Of a stretch of DNA of 64,000 bases, positions 44,946 through 53,998 are shown piece after piece. A model generated the notes under the pieces. That model was not told the origin of the DNA and searched no databases. It worked only from the letters and a program-made list of their open reading frames with translations. Origin of the DNA: Verrucomicrobiota bacterium (GTDB lineage: Bacteria; Verrucomicrobiota; Verrucomicrobiia; Opitutales; Opitutaceae); contig JAEYUW010000045.1 of NCBI GenBank assembly GCA_023432225.1, positions 186,001-250,000 on the forward strand, in the 5' to 3' direction. Position numbers and translations under genes: made by a program. How positions within the stretch are numbered: the first letter of the stretch is position 1; each line of letters starts with the position of its first letter.

Positions 44946-46838
44946 TTACCAATCGGCGAGCGGGCGTAGGTTGGGTTGAGCGGGAGTGCCGGTGCCCGGC
45001 GTGAATTGGATCGCGAGCGCGAGGTCGGACGAAGAGGCGTCAGCGGGAAGCGTGACCGAGAGGAGGCTGACGCCGGGGTTAGGGGCGTTGTAGCCGTCGG
45101 CCGGCGGTTCGGCGGGCGAGGCGACGAAAGTGGCGTTGGCGGGCGCGAGGATTCGCACGGTGAGCGTGCGGTTGTTCTGGTGCAGGATGGAGGTGGCGCC
45201 GCGGAGTTCGATGCGGGCGCGCGTGGCGATTTGCCAGCGCACGGTGCCGGTCGGAGCAAGTCCGGAGATTTCGTCGCGCACCAGAAATCCGCGATCGGGT
45301 TGCAGTGCAAAGCCGCGCGCGACACGGCGGGCGTGTCCCGTGAAAACGGGACTGAGATCGAGGATCGCGCCGCGGAGTTTGGCGTCGGAGGCGAAGCGCG
45401 TGATCGTGGCCTGCCCGCCGACGTCGTGCAGCGCGCCGTCGAGCGTGAGCGTGTTGTGCGAGAAATTGTTCAGGCGAAAAACGGTCCAACGCTGGGAGTC
45501 CTGCGCCATGCGCCAGAGGTCGATGCGCTTCGACTCGAGCGACTCGTAGTCCTGCATGCCGAGATCGATCGCCCAGCGCACGCCGTCGGCTTCGTAGATG
45601 AAGGAGCCGGCGTCCATGTGGCCGTGATTGAGACCGGCCCGGCCGGCTTTGACCGCGAGGTAAGCGGCGTCGGGTGAGGTCCAGGATTCGCGGAAGGTTG
45701 CGACGGCGTTGGCGCTTTCGCCCAGCCAGTCGAGCGGCAACTTGGGCGCGGGCGCGGTGCGCTCGGGCCACCAGAGCGCGGCGAGCGGTGCGAAGCGATT
45801 CGCGGCGATGGCGCGGGTGCGGGATTTCGCCGTGGCGAGATTGCGGAGCTCGAAGAGGAGCAGCCCGGGATCGTCGAGACGACGCGCGAACCAGAACGTT
45901 GCCGGCTCGAGGCTGCGCTTTTCACCGCCGTCGAAAAAATTGTAGGACAGACCGGTGGGGCCCGTGAGTTGCACGACGCCTCCGGCGCTGGGCAGAAAAC
46001 CGGGGCTGCGACACATATCCCAATCGGTGCCGAGCGCCGACTCGAGCGCGGCGATCATGAGAACCTGGTAAGTCGTGCCGTAGGCCCAGTAGGACGGACC
46101 TTCGGGATACACGCCGGCCGGGGAGTAAGGCGCGAGGCCGTTGGCGATACCGGCGCGGGCGAGGCGGAGCAGCGTGGCGGCTTCGTCGGGCGCGTCTTCG
46201 GCGATGGCCAGCGCGCCGAGCGTGAGGCCGCCGAAACACACCTGGTTCCAATTGTGCTTGGAACGATGCCAGCTGTTGCGGCGATCTTTCGGGTCGAGGC
46301 CGGGTTGAATGCCCTTTGTGCGAATCGCAGCGGCGATCTCCGCGCGGCCGGTGGGAGTGAGTCGGTCGTGCAGCCAGTCGTAACCGAGCGCGAGCGCGGC
46401 GGTGGCTTCGCCGACGTCGAGGAAGTGGCTCGGGTTCCAGTCCTCGAAGCGCGCAGCGGCGAGCATTTCCTGTTCGGCGCGCGTGGCGAACTCCGCGGCG
46501 GCGGGACCGTCGAGCGTGCGCGCGGCGTAGCTGAAGAGGAGCACGCGATGCAGCAGCTCACGCGACGTGTGCAACAAGCGACGTCCGACCATGCGGCGCG
46601 TGACGGGCGACTCGGGTAGACGCGCGCGGGCGGCGTCGATCAGGCTGGCGTGAAAATCGGCGAGCGCGGTGTCTTGCGCGATTCGGGCGCGCAAGCGAGC
46701 CCAGTCGGCGTCACGAGCGAGCAGGCGCGGGTGGGGCGGGAGCGAGGCGATGGAGACTGGAGTCGTTTCCTGTTCCGCGCGAGTTACGACGGCAGAAACG
46801 AGCCACAGGGCAGCGAGGACGAGTGCGAGTTTCTTCAT
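44946..46838 (-). CDS. Heparinase II/III-like polysaccharide lyase
   Basis: 630 residues with a signal peptide (MKKLALVLAALWLVSAVVTRA). An alpha/alpha toroid with HPRLLARDADWARL, GYDWLHDRLTP, WNQVCFGGLTLGALAI and YPEGPSYWAYGTTYQVLMI is followed by a beta-sandwich with NHGHMDAGSFIYEADGVRWA and FSHNTLTLDG. These are the hallmark segments of the heparinase II/III superfamily (PL8/12/15/17/21-like). The substrate is a uronic-acid polysaccharide; glucuronan-containing side chains are plausible with GH115 and GH105 alongside. The ATG overlaps the GH115 stop (ATGA). Confidence 0.85.
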   Translation of the reverse strand: MKKLALVLAALWLVSAVVTRAEQETTPVSIASLPPHPRLLARDADWARLRARIAQDTALADFHASLIDAARARLPESPVTRRMVGRRLLHTSRELLHRVLLFSYAARTLDGPAAAEFATRAEQEMLAAARFEDWNPSHFLDVGEATAALALGYDWLHDRLTPTGRAEIAAAIRTKGIQPGLDPKDRRNSWHRSKHNWNQVCFGGLTLGALAIAEDAPDEAATLLRLARAGIANGLAPYSPAGVYPEGPSYWAYGTTYQVLMIAALESALGTDWDMCRSPGFLPSAGGVVQLTGPTGLSYNFFDGGEKRSLEPATFWFARRLDDPGLLLFELRNLATAKSRTRAIAANRFAPLAALWWPERTAPAPKLPLDWLGESANAVATFRESWTSPDAAYLAVKAGRAGLNHGHMDAGSFIYEADGVRWAIDLGMQDYESLESKRIDLWRMAQDSQRWTVFRLNNFSHNTLTLDGALHDVGGQATITRFASDAKLRGAILDLSPVFTGHARRVARGFALQPDRGFLVRDEISGLAPTGTVRWQIATRARIELRGATSILHQNNRTLTVRILAPANATFVASPAEPPADGYNAPNPGVSLLSVTLPADASSSDLALAIQFTPGTGTPAQPNLRPLADW

Positions 46839-49276
46839 GGTTGCACCGGCGTGAAGACGATGCGGTCGAGCACGACACCGGCGGAGGCATTCGAAACAGC
46901 GAGCCGGTGACGTCCTGGCTGAGCGAGACGCAAACGGGTGGTCAGCGGACGATAGCCGGCGAGCACTCCCTGAGCCCACGCGCGACCGCCGTCGGCATTG
47001 GGCAGAGTGAGTTCGATCGGCGTGTCGCCATCGAGGGTGACCGTCAGGTGGTGAGAGTCGCCCGCGATGGGATGGCTGGGCACCAATTCGAGCGTGAGGT
47101 CGAATTCGCCGGCCGGAAGTTGGAACGCGAACGTGAGCTGAGATTGGCGATTGAGCACCATCGCTTCGCCGGAGCGACCGAGTCCGGTCACCGCGTGAGC
47201 GTGGAATGCGCGGGCGGCTTGCGAAGCGTCGATGACCAATTGACCGGGTGGTGTCTCAAGGCGCGGCCGTGGGGACGCGGGAGGCACCCACTCGGCGATC
47301 CGCATGCTTTTCCAATCATCGTCGGCCGGCTCGAGGCGCATGAAGCCGCGCCATTTCCCGTTCGCGATTTCGTCGTAGAGCGCCGTGAGCTCACGTAGTT
47401 TGAGATCGAACTCGCGGGCCGCCCCGGTTTCACCGCGCTCGCCGAGAAAGTAGCGGTGATTGGCGAGGGACGAGCCGATCGCGGAATAGCTGACGAGGTG
47501 AAAGAATGCTTCTTGGCGCGTGTTCGGCAGGCGCGTCCTGATAGCGTGGACGCGTTGGACCAGCTGGCGGAAATCCACGAGGCGCGCGTCGATCTCGGCA
47601 TCAGGGAGATTGCTGAAGCGTGAAGCGTCGGGCGGGGTGTTGGTGGGATCGTTCTTTCGCTCGGGCAGCCACCACTGAAGGTGCTCCGGTTTGCGGCTGA
47701 AATTCAGCCGATAGAAGTCGCCGAGGATCGCAGCGATCTCGTCGGCGTGCGCTTCGCCGAATTCGCGTGCCGCGAACTCGCGGAGAAATTTCGGCTGTGC
47801 GTCCGCGCCCCACTGCTTCACGTCCCACGCGAGGCGCAGGAAGAACTCCGTGCCGATTTCCGCGGGCTTGAGGTCGCCGACGTTTACGATCCAGACGCGA
47901 TCGGCGCCGTGCGCGTAGGATTTCGTCATTTCGGACCAGATGAGCGCGGGCGGCGTCGTGTTGAGCCAGAGGTAGGCGAGCGGGCGGCCGAGGTAGGAGA
48001 TGTGGTAGTAGACGCCGAAGCCGCCGGAGCGTTGGCGCTCGTCAAGCGAGGCGAAGTTGCGGACGTAACCGAAATTGTCGTCGGGCCACATGATCGTGAC
48101 GTCGTCGGGCACGCGCAGGCCGCCGCGGTAGAGGTCGAGGACTTCCTTGTAGGCGCAGAAGATTTGGGGGATGGACGGTGCAGGCGTGTTCGCGGCGGGG
48201 TCGGGAGACCCCGCCCTACAGTGTTCGGCGAGCATCGCGCGCTGGTCGGCGAAGACTTGTTCGAGGACGGCGATGCGTTCGGCGTCGGTTTTGGCGCCTT
48301 GGATCGCGCTGTCGTGGATGCCGCGCATGCCGAGCGTCCAGAGATTTTCGTAGCGGCCGTTCGTGCGGACGCGCTCCTCCCAGTAGGCGCGGACGCCGTC
48401 GCGGTTCGTGAGGTAGTTGTAGTCCTTGGCACGTTCGTGCGGCCATTCGCCGACGTTGTTGCGGAGCATCGGCTCGGCGTGCGAGGAGCCCATGACGATC
48501 GCGTAGTCGTCCGCGAGCGCGGCGTTGCGCGGGTCGGCGTTGAAGGGCTTCGTGCACGCATGCATCGCGGGCCAGAGCGTGTTGGCTTTCAGCCGCAGCA
48601 GGAGTTCGAACACGCGAGTGTAGGTTTTCGGGCCGATGCCGCCATTCTCGGGCTCGAAGGTCGTCGCTGCCCACGGCTGCAGGCCCCAGTCCTCGTCGTT
48701 GAGGAAGATGCCGCGGTATCTAACCGAAGGCGGACCGAAGCGGCGCGTGCCGTCCGGAATGAGCAGTTCGGTTTTCTTTTCTGGTGTGGAGTCGGCCCAC
48801 CAATGCCACGGCGACACGCCAATCTGTTGTGAGAGTTCGTAGACGCCGAACGCGGTGCCGCGGCGATCGCTGCCGACGATGACGAGCGTGGGCGCGGGAA
48901 CGGCGGGCGGCGCGAGCGTGGTGATGAGGAACGATTCCCACGCGCCGCGGAGGTTGCCGGGGTCGAGCGCACCAGAGGCGACGAGGGCGTCGATCTCGGG
49001 CGCGTGGCCGAGCGTGCCGATGAGGACGCGGGGGGCGGACGGCGAGTCGGAGGCGGTGTTGAGGATGATTTCGGGTGTGAGGCCCGTGATCGCGGCGATG
49101 TCGCGCGCGAGATCGCCGGCGGCGAGTTGGACGACCTTCGCGTCGTGGGGGGACACGACGAGCGCCGCGGCGCGGCCGTCACGCACGAGCGGGAAATTCG
49201 TTGCCGGTGTGCCGAACACCACGTTTCCGGCGAGGGTGGCGACGGCGACGAGTGTGGTGTTGAGAAAGCGGAGCAT
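46835..49276 (-). CDS. GH115 alpha-glucuronidase
   Basis: 813 residues with a signal peptide (to about residue 22). Family signatures: RYRGIFLNDEDWGLQPWA, LWPAMHACTKPFN, MGSSHAEPMLRNN, IWVNVGDLKP-type VWIVNVGDLKPAEI, and a C-terminal beta domain. GH115 enzymes remove (4-O-methyl)glucuronic acid from xylan or arabinogalactan. Residues about 351-365 (CRAGSPDPAANTPAP) form an extra loop encoded by a palindromic repeat. It is the first gene of the GH115/lyase/GH43-like/GH105/GH29 run. Confidence 0.93.
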   Translation of the reverse strand: MLRFLNTTLVAVATLAGNVVFGTPATNFPLVRDGRAAALVVSPHDAKVVQLAAGDLARDIAAITGLTPEIILNTASDSPSAPRVLIGTLGHAPEIDALVASGALDPGNLRGAWESFLITTLAPPAVPAPTLVIVGSDRRGTAFGVYELSQQIGVSPWHWWADSTPEKKTELLIPDGTRRFGPPSVRYRGIFLNDEDWGLQPWAATTFEPENGGIGPKTYTRVFELLLRLKANTLWPAMHACTKPFNADPRNAALADDYAIVMGSSHAEPMLRNNVGEWPHERAKDYNYLTNRDGVRAYWEERVRTNGRYENLWTLGMRGIHDSAIQGAKTDAERIAVLEQVFADQRAMLAEHCRAGSPDPAANTPAPSIPQIFCAYKEVLDLYRGGLRVPDDVTIMWPDDNFGYVRNFASLDERQRSGGFGVYYHISYLGRPLAYLWLNTTPPALIWSEMTKSYAHGADRVWIVNVGDLKPAEIGTEFFLRLAWDVKQWGADAQPKFLREFAAREFGEAHADEIAAILGDFYRLNFSRKPEHLQWWLPERKNDPTNTPPDASRFSNLPDAEIDARLVDFRQLVQRVHAIRTRLPNTRQEAFFHLVSYSAIGSSLANHRYFLGERGETGAAREFDLKLRELTALYDEIANGKWRGFMRLEPADDDWKSMRIAEWVPPASPRPRLETPPGQLVIDASQAARAFHAHAVTGLGRSGEAMVLNRQSQLTFAFQLPAGEFDLTLELVPSHPIAGDSHHLTVTLDGDTPIELTLPNADGGRAWAQGVLAGYRPLTTRLRLAQPGRHRLAVSNASAGVVLDRIVFTPVQP
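48194..48220. repeat. REP-like palindrome inside GH115 coding sequence
   Basis: GGCGGGGTC (48194-48202) and GACCCCGCC (48207-48215) form a perfect 9-bp stem with loop GGGA, followed by CTACA. It closely resembles the intergenic element at 60419-60444 (GGGCCGGTC, GGA, GACCGGCCC, TAC). It stays in frame and adds a short loop to GH115. Confidence 0.65.
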
Positions 49277-49292
49277 GCGGACGGCTGCGAAT

Positions 49293-49358
49293 GTCGCCGC
49301 TGGGGAGAGCGGCGACCACCTAACAGAGCGAGTCAGCGGCCAGGAGTGGCCAGACTCG
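49293..49358. repeat. Two palindromic elements upstream of GH115
   Basis: First: GTCGCCGCT (49293-49301), loop GGGGAG, AGCGGCGAC (49308-49316), followed by CACC. Second: GCGAGTC (49328-49334) with GACTCGC (49353-49359), enclosing GGCCA/TGGCC around GGAG. Both lie in the 118-bp gap between GH51 and GH115, along with the terminator at 49366. Confidence 0.6.
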
Positions 49359-49365
49359 CGCGATG

Positions 49366-49390
49366 AAAAAAAGCCGGCGGGAAGCCGGCG
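49366..49390 (-). terminator. Rho-independent terminator of GH51
   Basis: On the minus strand GCCGGC, TTCCC, GCCGGC is followed by seven T's, starting 5 bp after the GH51 stop. The sequence (GTAGCGCCGGCTTC) is also of the palindromic-repeat family at 60352, so a repeat element seems to serve as terminator. Confidence 0.8.
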
Positions 49391-49394
49391 CTAC

Positions 49395-50942
49395 TCAGAG
49401 TTCCAGCACGACGACGGACTTGGCCGGCAGCGCGACGGTGAGTTTGCCGGCCTCGAGTTTCGCGCCGGTGAACGGAGCGGGCTTGATGGCTTCGGGTGCG
49501 GCGAAGGTGTTGTGCGCATCCATCGCGTCGGCGGTGAGGATGCGGCCGGACACGCTTTTCGGCTCCACGCCGGCGAGCGCGCAGGAGACCGTGATGGCGT
49601 TGTGCGGGTCGGTGTTGACGAGCGAGAGGTGGACCTTGCCGGCGGCGTCGCGCGAGGCAGACGCGCTGACCGCGGCAATCTTCTCCTGGCCGAACACGTA
49701 ATCGGGAGACAGCAGATCGACGCGCAGCGAGGTGGCGTCCTGGTGGGCCTTGAACATCTCGAAGGCGTGGTAGGTCGGCGTGACGATCATCTTCTCCTTG
49801 TCGGTGAGGATGACGGCTTGGAGGACGTTCACCATCTGTGCGATGTTGGCGATCGTCACGCGGTCGGCGTGGCGATGGAAGACGTGGAAGTTCAGCGCGG
49901 CGACGAGCGCGTCGCGCAGCGTGTTTTGTTGGACAAGGAATCCGTCCTTGCTGCCCGGCGTCTTGTCGAACCACGTGCCCCATTCGTCGACAGCGAGCGC
50001 GACTTTCTTCTCCGGGTCGTATTTGTCCATGATCGCCGTATGCCGGGTGATGAGCTCTTCCATGCGGAGCGTATTGCGCAGCGTGGAGAACCATTCGGCT
50101 TCGGGAAACTCCGTTGCAGCGCCTTTCTTTTTCCAGTCGCCGGTCGGGAGCGTGTAATAGTGTAGCGCGAGACCGTCCATGTTCTTGGCGGCTTTCTGCA
50201 TCAGGACTTCGGTCCAGTTGTAGTTCGAGCCGTCAGGGCCGCAGGCGACGCGGAACAGGCGTGTGCTGCCGTAGTTTTTGACGAAGGTGTTATAGCGACG
50301 GTAATTGTCGGCGTAGAACTCCGGCGTCATGCTGCCGCCGCAGCCCCAGCTCTCGTTGCCGATGGCGAGATACTTCACCTTCCACGGCTCGGCGCGGCCG
50401 TGCGCGCGACGGAGGTTGGCCATCGGCGAACTCGCCGGCGAGGTCATGTATTCGACCCACTCCATCGCTTCCTGCACGGTGCCGCTGCCGACGTTGAGGC
50501 AAACGTAGGGCTCGATGCCGAGCATTTCGCAAAGGTCGAGAAACTCGTGCGTGCCGAAATGGTTGTTCTCCACGACGCCGCCCCAGTGCGAGTTATACAT
50601 GGACGGACGCGACTCGCGCGGGCCGATGCCGTCTTTCCAGTGGTATTCGTCAGCGAAGCAGCCGCCTGGCCAGCGGAGCATCGGGACTTTCAGCTCCTTC
50701 AGCGCGGCGAGCACGTCGTTGCGGTAGCCCTTGGTGTTCGGAATTGGTGAGTCGGGCCCGACCCAGATGCCTTCGTAGATACAATGGCCGAGATGCTCGG
50801 CGAAATGGCCGTAGATGTTGCGGTTGATGACCGGGCCGGGCTGGTCGGCCCGCAGCGTCAGCGTAGCCTCACCGGCGCGAACGGATGAAAACACGGACGT
50901 CAACGCGAGCGCCGCGAACGCAAACAGGGGTCGGGGTGTCAT
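49395..50942 (-). CDS. GH51 alpha-L-arabinofuranosidase
   Basis: 515 residues from [10 protein letters not shown] with a signal peptide (to about VRAG). Family motifs: [40 protein letters not shown], the acid/base in [13 protein letters not shown] (E197) and the nucleophile in [10 protein letters not shown] (E320), then a C-terminal beta domain. It releases arabinofuranose from arabinan or arabinogalactan. The signal peptide indicates export, whereas many GH51 enzymes are cytoplasmic. Upstream lies a 531-bp gap holding two identical operator-like sites. Confidence 0.95.
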   Translation of the reverse strand: MTPRPLFAFAALALTSVFSSVRAGEATLTLRADQPGPVINRNIYGHFAEHLGHCIYEGIWVGPDSPIPNTKGYRNDVLAALKELKVPMLRWPGGCFADEYHWKDGIGPRESRPSMYNSHWGGVVENNHFGTHEFLDLCEMLGIEPYVCLNVGSGTVQEAMEWVEYMTSPASSPMANLRRAHGRAEPWKVKYLAIGNESWGCGGSMTPEFYADNYRRYNTFVKNYGSTRLFRVACGPDGSNYNWTEVLMQKAAKNMDGLALHYYTLPTGDWKKKGAATEFPEAEWFSTLRNTLRMEELITRHTAIMDKYDPEKKVALAVDEWGTWFDKTPGSKDGFLVQQNTLRDALVAALNFHVFHRHADRVTIANIAQMVNVLQAVILTDKEKMIVTPTYHAFEMFKAHQDATSLRVDLLSPDYVFGQEKIAAVSASASRDAAGKVHLSLVNTDPHNAITVSCALAGVEPKSVSGRILTADAMDAHNTFAAPEAIKPAPFTGAKLEAGKLTVALPAKSVVVLEL

Positions 50943-51473
50943 GTGGTGGCAGTCTTTGCGGAAACGGCCGCAAGACAATGGCGCGGCAACTTGACGGTTC
51001 GATTGCGGCACGAGATCGGGCGGAGCCGGAAACGCCTCGACGCGCGCAGGAAAATCCGTGCCTAAACGCGCGGCCGCTGGAACAGCGCGCGCGGCCGCAC
51101 GGCCCGCCACCGGCACGAGCAGCGCGAGAGGCCGAGTCTGCTCAACCCAAAGTCGCGCAACTACGCCACGTTCGCCCCTGAATGCGTCCAAAATCAAATC
51201 TGGCGTAATACGCCATATCCGCTCTGAAAAAGGCGAAATAGGAATATGGCGTAATACGCCAGATTGGGCTCGTGGTGGTTTACCGGGCAGTGGCGGCGAA
51301 GGGCGAGGGGAGGCGTTGGTCGAGGTGCGAGCAGCGACCACCTTGGCTGGGGGAGTTGTCGCTCGTAGGGCAGCTGGTCCGCTGGCGGGTCACTCGCGCG
51401 TTGAGCGGGAGGGCTGCGCGCGAGCGCGGAACCTACGTCAGAACCCGCGCACTGAGAGAAATTCGCGCGACCG
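50943..51473. promoter_or_regulatory. 531-bp gene-free regulatory region upstream of GH51
   Basis: The longest gene-free stretch in the window. It holds two copies of TGGCGTAATACGCCA, at 51201-51215 and 51247-51261 (centres 46 bp apart), each with perfect 5-bp arms. The outer flanks (AATC... and ...GATT, ATAT inside) make the whole 51197-51265 segment an inverted pair. A weaker palindrome with a GTAGGGC tail lies near 51326-51372. No ORF with family-like sequence is present. Confidence 0.7.
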
Positions 51474-53948
51474 TCAGCGTGGGAGCGGGATCGTGTCTTC
51501 GAATTTCACTTCTTCCGGCGCCGTGCCGTCAGGCGCGGTGATGGTGAAGCGTCCGCGCAGACGAATATCCTCGGAGGACTCGCCGATCATCACCGTGAAG
51601 CGGCCGGGCTCGACGACCCATTCGTAATTCGCGTTGAGGAGCTGAAGATGGCGACGTTCGAGCTGGAGCGTGACGGATTTCGTCTCACCGGGCGCAAGCG
51701 AAACGCGGGCGAAGCCGCGCAGCGTTTTGTCCCAGCCGGTGACCGAACTGAAATCGTCGCGCAGGTAGAGTTGCACGACATCGTCGCCGGCGCGGGAGCC
51801 GGTGTTGGTGACGTTGCAAGTGACGGTGATGGTTGCATCGGCACCGGCGCGCTCGGGTGTGATGCGCAGGTTCGAGTATTTAAATGTCGTGTAGCTGAGA
51901 CCGTGGCCGAAGGGGAACAATGCGCCGGCAACCTGGCCTTCGTCCTTTGATTGCGCGCCGGGCCGTGACGGGAAACCGAAGGGCACTTGGCCGGCGCTGC
52001 GCGGGAACGTGATCGGCAAATGGCCGCTCGGGTTGACGTCGCCGAGCAGCACGTCGGCAAGCGCGGTGCCGGCTTCTTCGCCGGGGAACCACAGTTCGAC
52101 GATCGCGGGCACGTGCTTCGCGGCCCAGTTGATGCTGAGCGGACGACCGTTGCTGAGGACGAGCACGACGGGCTTGCCCGTGGCGTGAAGCGCGCGGAGC
52201 AATTCCTCCTGGTAGCCGGGCAGGTCGAGGCTGACGCGGCTGGCGGACTCGCGGCTGATGTCGTCGGTCTCGCCGAGCACGGCGATGATCACGTCGACGT
52301 TCGCAGCGGCTGAGACGGCGGCGGCGATGCCGGCGCGCACCGCGTCTGACGCGGGTTCCTTGAAGAGATCGCTCTCGGGGAACGCGACGTCCTTGGCGTC
52401 GACGCCCTTTTCGAAAAGCACTTCGACGCCCGCTGCGGCGAGGCGCGTGCGCAGGCCGGCGAGTGGCGTGATGAAGTCGAGTTGCTGCGGCGCGTAGCGC
52501 GACCACCAGCCGTGGGCGTTGTCCGCGAGCGGACCGGCAATGAGGACTTTCTTGAGTTTCGCCGCGTCGAGCGGAAGGGCGCCGCCGTCGTTCTTGAGCA
52601 ACACGATCGATTGGCGTGCGGCACGGTGTGCGGCGGCGAGGTGCTCTTTCGCGCGCACGGTGCGCTCGGCGGCGGCGGGGTCACGGTAGGGCGCGTCGAA
52701 GAGGCCGAGGCGGAACTTCACGTGGAGAATTTCGCGGACGCGCTCGTCGACGATGGCCATCGACAGTTTGCCGGCGCGGATCTGTTCGCGCAGGGGCGTG
52801 GCGTAGACCTGCGGCGGCGTGAACGTCGTGCGGATGTTCAGGCCGGCCTCGACGGCCTGCCGCACGGCGTCGCCGTAGGTCGGCGCGGTGCGGTGTTTGG
52901 TGTGGATGAACTCCACGGCGTCGCTGTCGGAGACGACGTAACCGTTAAACCCCCATTCCTTGCGCAGGATGTCGGTGAGGAATTTTTTCGAGGCTTCGAC
53001 CGGCACGCCGTCGTAGTCGTTATACGAGGCCATCACGCCCATCGCGCCGGCTTCCTTCACGGCGCGGCGGAACGGCTCGAGGTAGATTTCCTGCACATCG
53101 CGCCACGTGGCGGCGGGATCGGTGCGCACGTGGCCGTCGCGGCCGCCTTTCGGAATCGAGTAGACGGCGAAGTGTTTCAGCGTGGAGGCGACGGTCGATT
53201 CCTGGATGCCGCGGACTTGTTCGACGCCGAGCGTGCTGACGAGGAACGGATCTTCGCCGTAGGTTTCCGTCGTGCGACCCCAGCGCGGGTCGCGCGCGAG
53301 ATCAAGGATGGGCGAGTAGACGTTGCTGTAGCCGAGTGCGCGCGCCTCGCGACCGGTGATGCGGCCGATTTCGCGCACGAGTTCCGGGTTGAACGCGGCG
53401 GCGACACCGAGCTGCGCTGGGAAGCTGGTCGCTTTGGCGTGCAGCAGGCCGCGGATGCCTTCGTTCGTGAAATCGGCCGGGATGCCGAGGCGCGTGTGCT
53501 CGATGAACCACCGCTGGATTTCGTTGATCTGGCGCGTGTGATTGCCCCACGGCAGATCAAATTTCGGGTTCGCGAGATCGCTCTTCCAGCCGAGGTTGCC
53601 GTTCGATTGCTCGTCGATGTTGCCGATGCCGTCCTTCCACAGCTCTTTGTCCCACGCGGGCGTGGGCAACTCGTCTTTCAAGACGCGCGGGTAACCGTAG
53701 AGCGTGACCATTTGCGCGGTCTTCTCCTCGAGCGTCATGCGCGCGAGCAGATCGGCGACGCGGCTCTCGAGCGGCGCGGCGGCGTCCTCGTAAGGGTCTT
53801 TGGCGCCGTTCTTGTTCAGGTCGATCCAGCCGTCGTGATAGATCGCGGCGGACGGGCGAACGTCGATGAATTGCTCAGGTGCGGGAGCTGCGAAGATTGA
53901 TCCAACGAGGGCGAGGGCAGCGGGGTAGCGGAGACAGCGAGGTATCAT
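51474..53948 (-). CDS. GH3 beta-glycosidase
   Basis: 824 residues from MIPRCLRYPA with a signal peptide. The N-terminal barrel contains RMTLEEKTAQMVTLYG, DPRWGRTTETYGEDPFL and the nucleophile in VVSDSDAVEF (D341). The alpha/beta sandwich domain follows (VLLKNDGGALPL), then a fibronectin-III-like domain (DDVVQLYLRD). The acid/base Glu lies in the second domain region and was not pinpointed. Likely a beta-xylosidase, beta-glucosidase or arabinosidase. It is upstream of GH51 on the same strand but separated by 531 bp. Confidence 0.93.
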   Translation of the reverse strand: MIPRCLRYPAALALVGSIFAAPAPEQFIDVRPSAAIYHDGWIDLNKNGAKDPYEDAAAPLESRVADLLARMTLEEKTAQMVTLYGYPRVLKDELPTPAWDKELWKDGIGNIDEQSNGNLGWKSDLANPKFDLPWGNHTRQINEIQRWFIEHTRLGIPADFTNEGIRGLLHAKATSFPAQLGVAAAFNPELVREIGRITGREARALGYSNVYSPILDLARDPRWGRTTETYGEDPFLVSTLGVEQVRGIQESTVASTLKHFAVYSIPKGGRDGHVRTDPAATWRDVQEIYLEPFRRAVKEAGAMGVMASYNDYDGVPVEASKKFLTDILRKEWGFNGYVVSDSDAVEFIHTKHRTAPTYGDAVRQAVEAGLNIRTTFTPPQVYATPLREQIRAGKLSMAIVDERVREILHVKFRLGLFDAPYRDPAAAERTVRAKEHLAAAHRAARQSIVLLKNDGGALPLDAAKLKKVLIAGPLADNAHGWWSRYAPQQLDFITPLAGLRTRLAAAGVEVLFEKGVDAKDVAFPESDLFKEPASDAVRAGIAAAVSAAANVDVIIAVLGETDDISRESASRVSLDLPGYQEELLRALHATGKPVVLVLSNGRPLSINWAAKHVPAIVELWFPGEEAGTALADVLLGDVNPSGHLPITFPRSAGQVPFGFPSRPGAQSKDEGQVAGALFPFGHGLSYTTFKYSNLRITPERAGADATITVTCNVTNTGSRAGDDVVQLYLRDDFSSVTGWDKTLRGFARVSLAPGETKSVTLQLERRHLQLLNANYEWVVEPGRFTVMIGESSEDIRLRGRFTITAPDGTAPEEVKFEDTIPLPR

Positions 53949-53998
53949 GAGGTGAGAAATCGAAGGCGCGAATAACGACGAGCGCAACGGCGCGGCCG

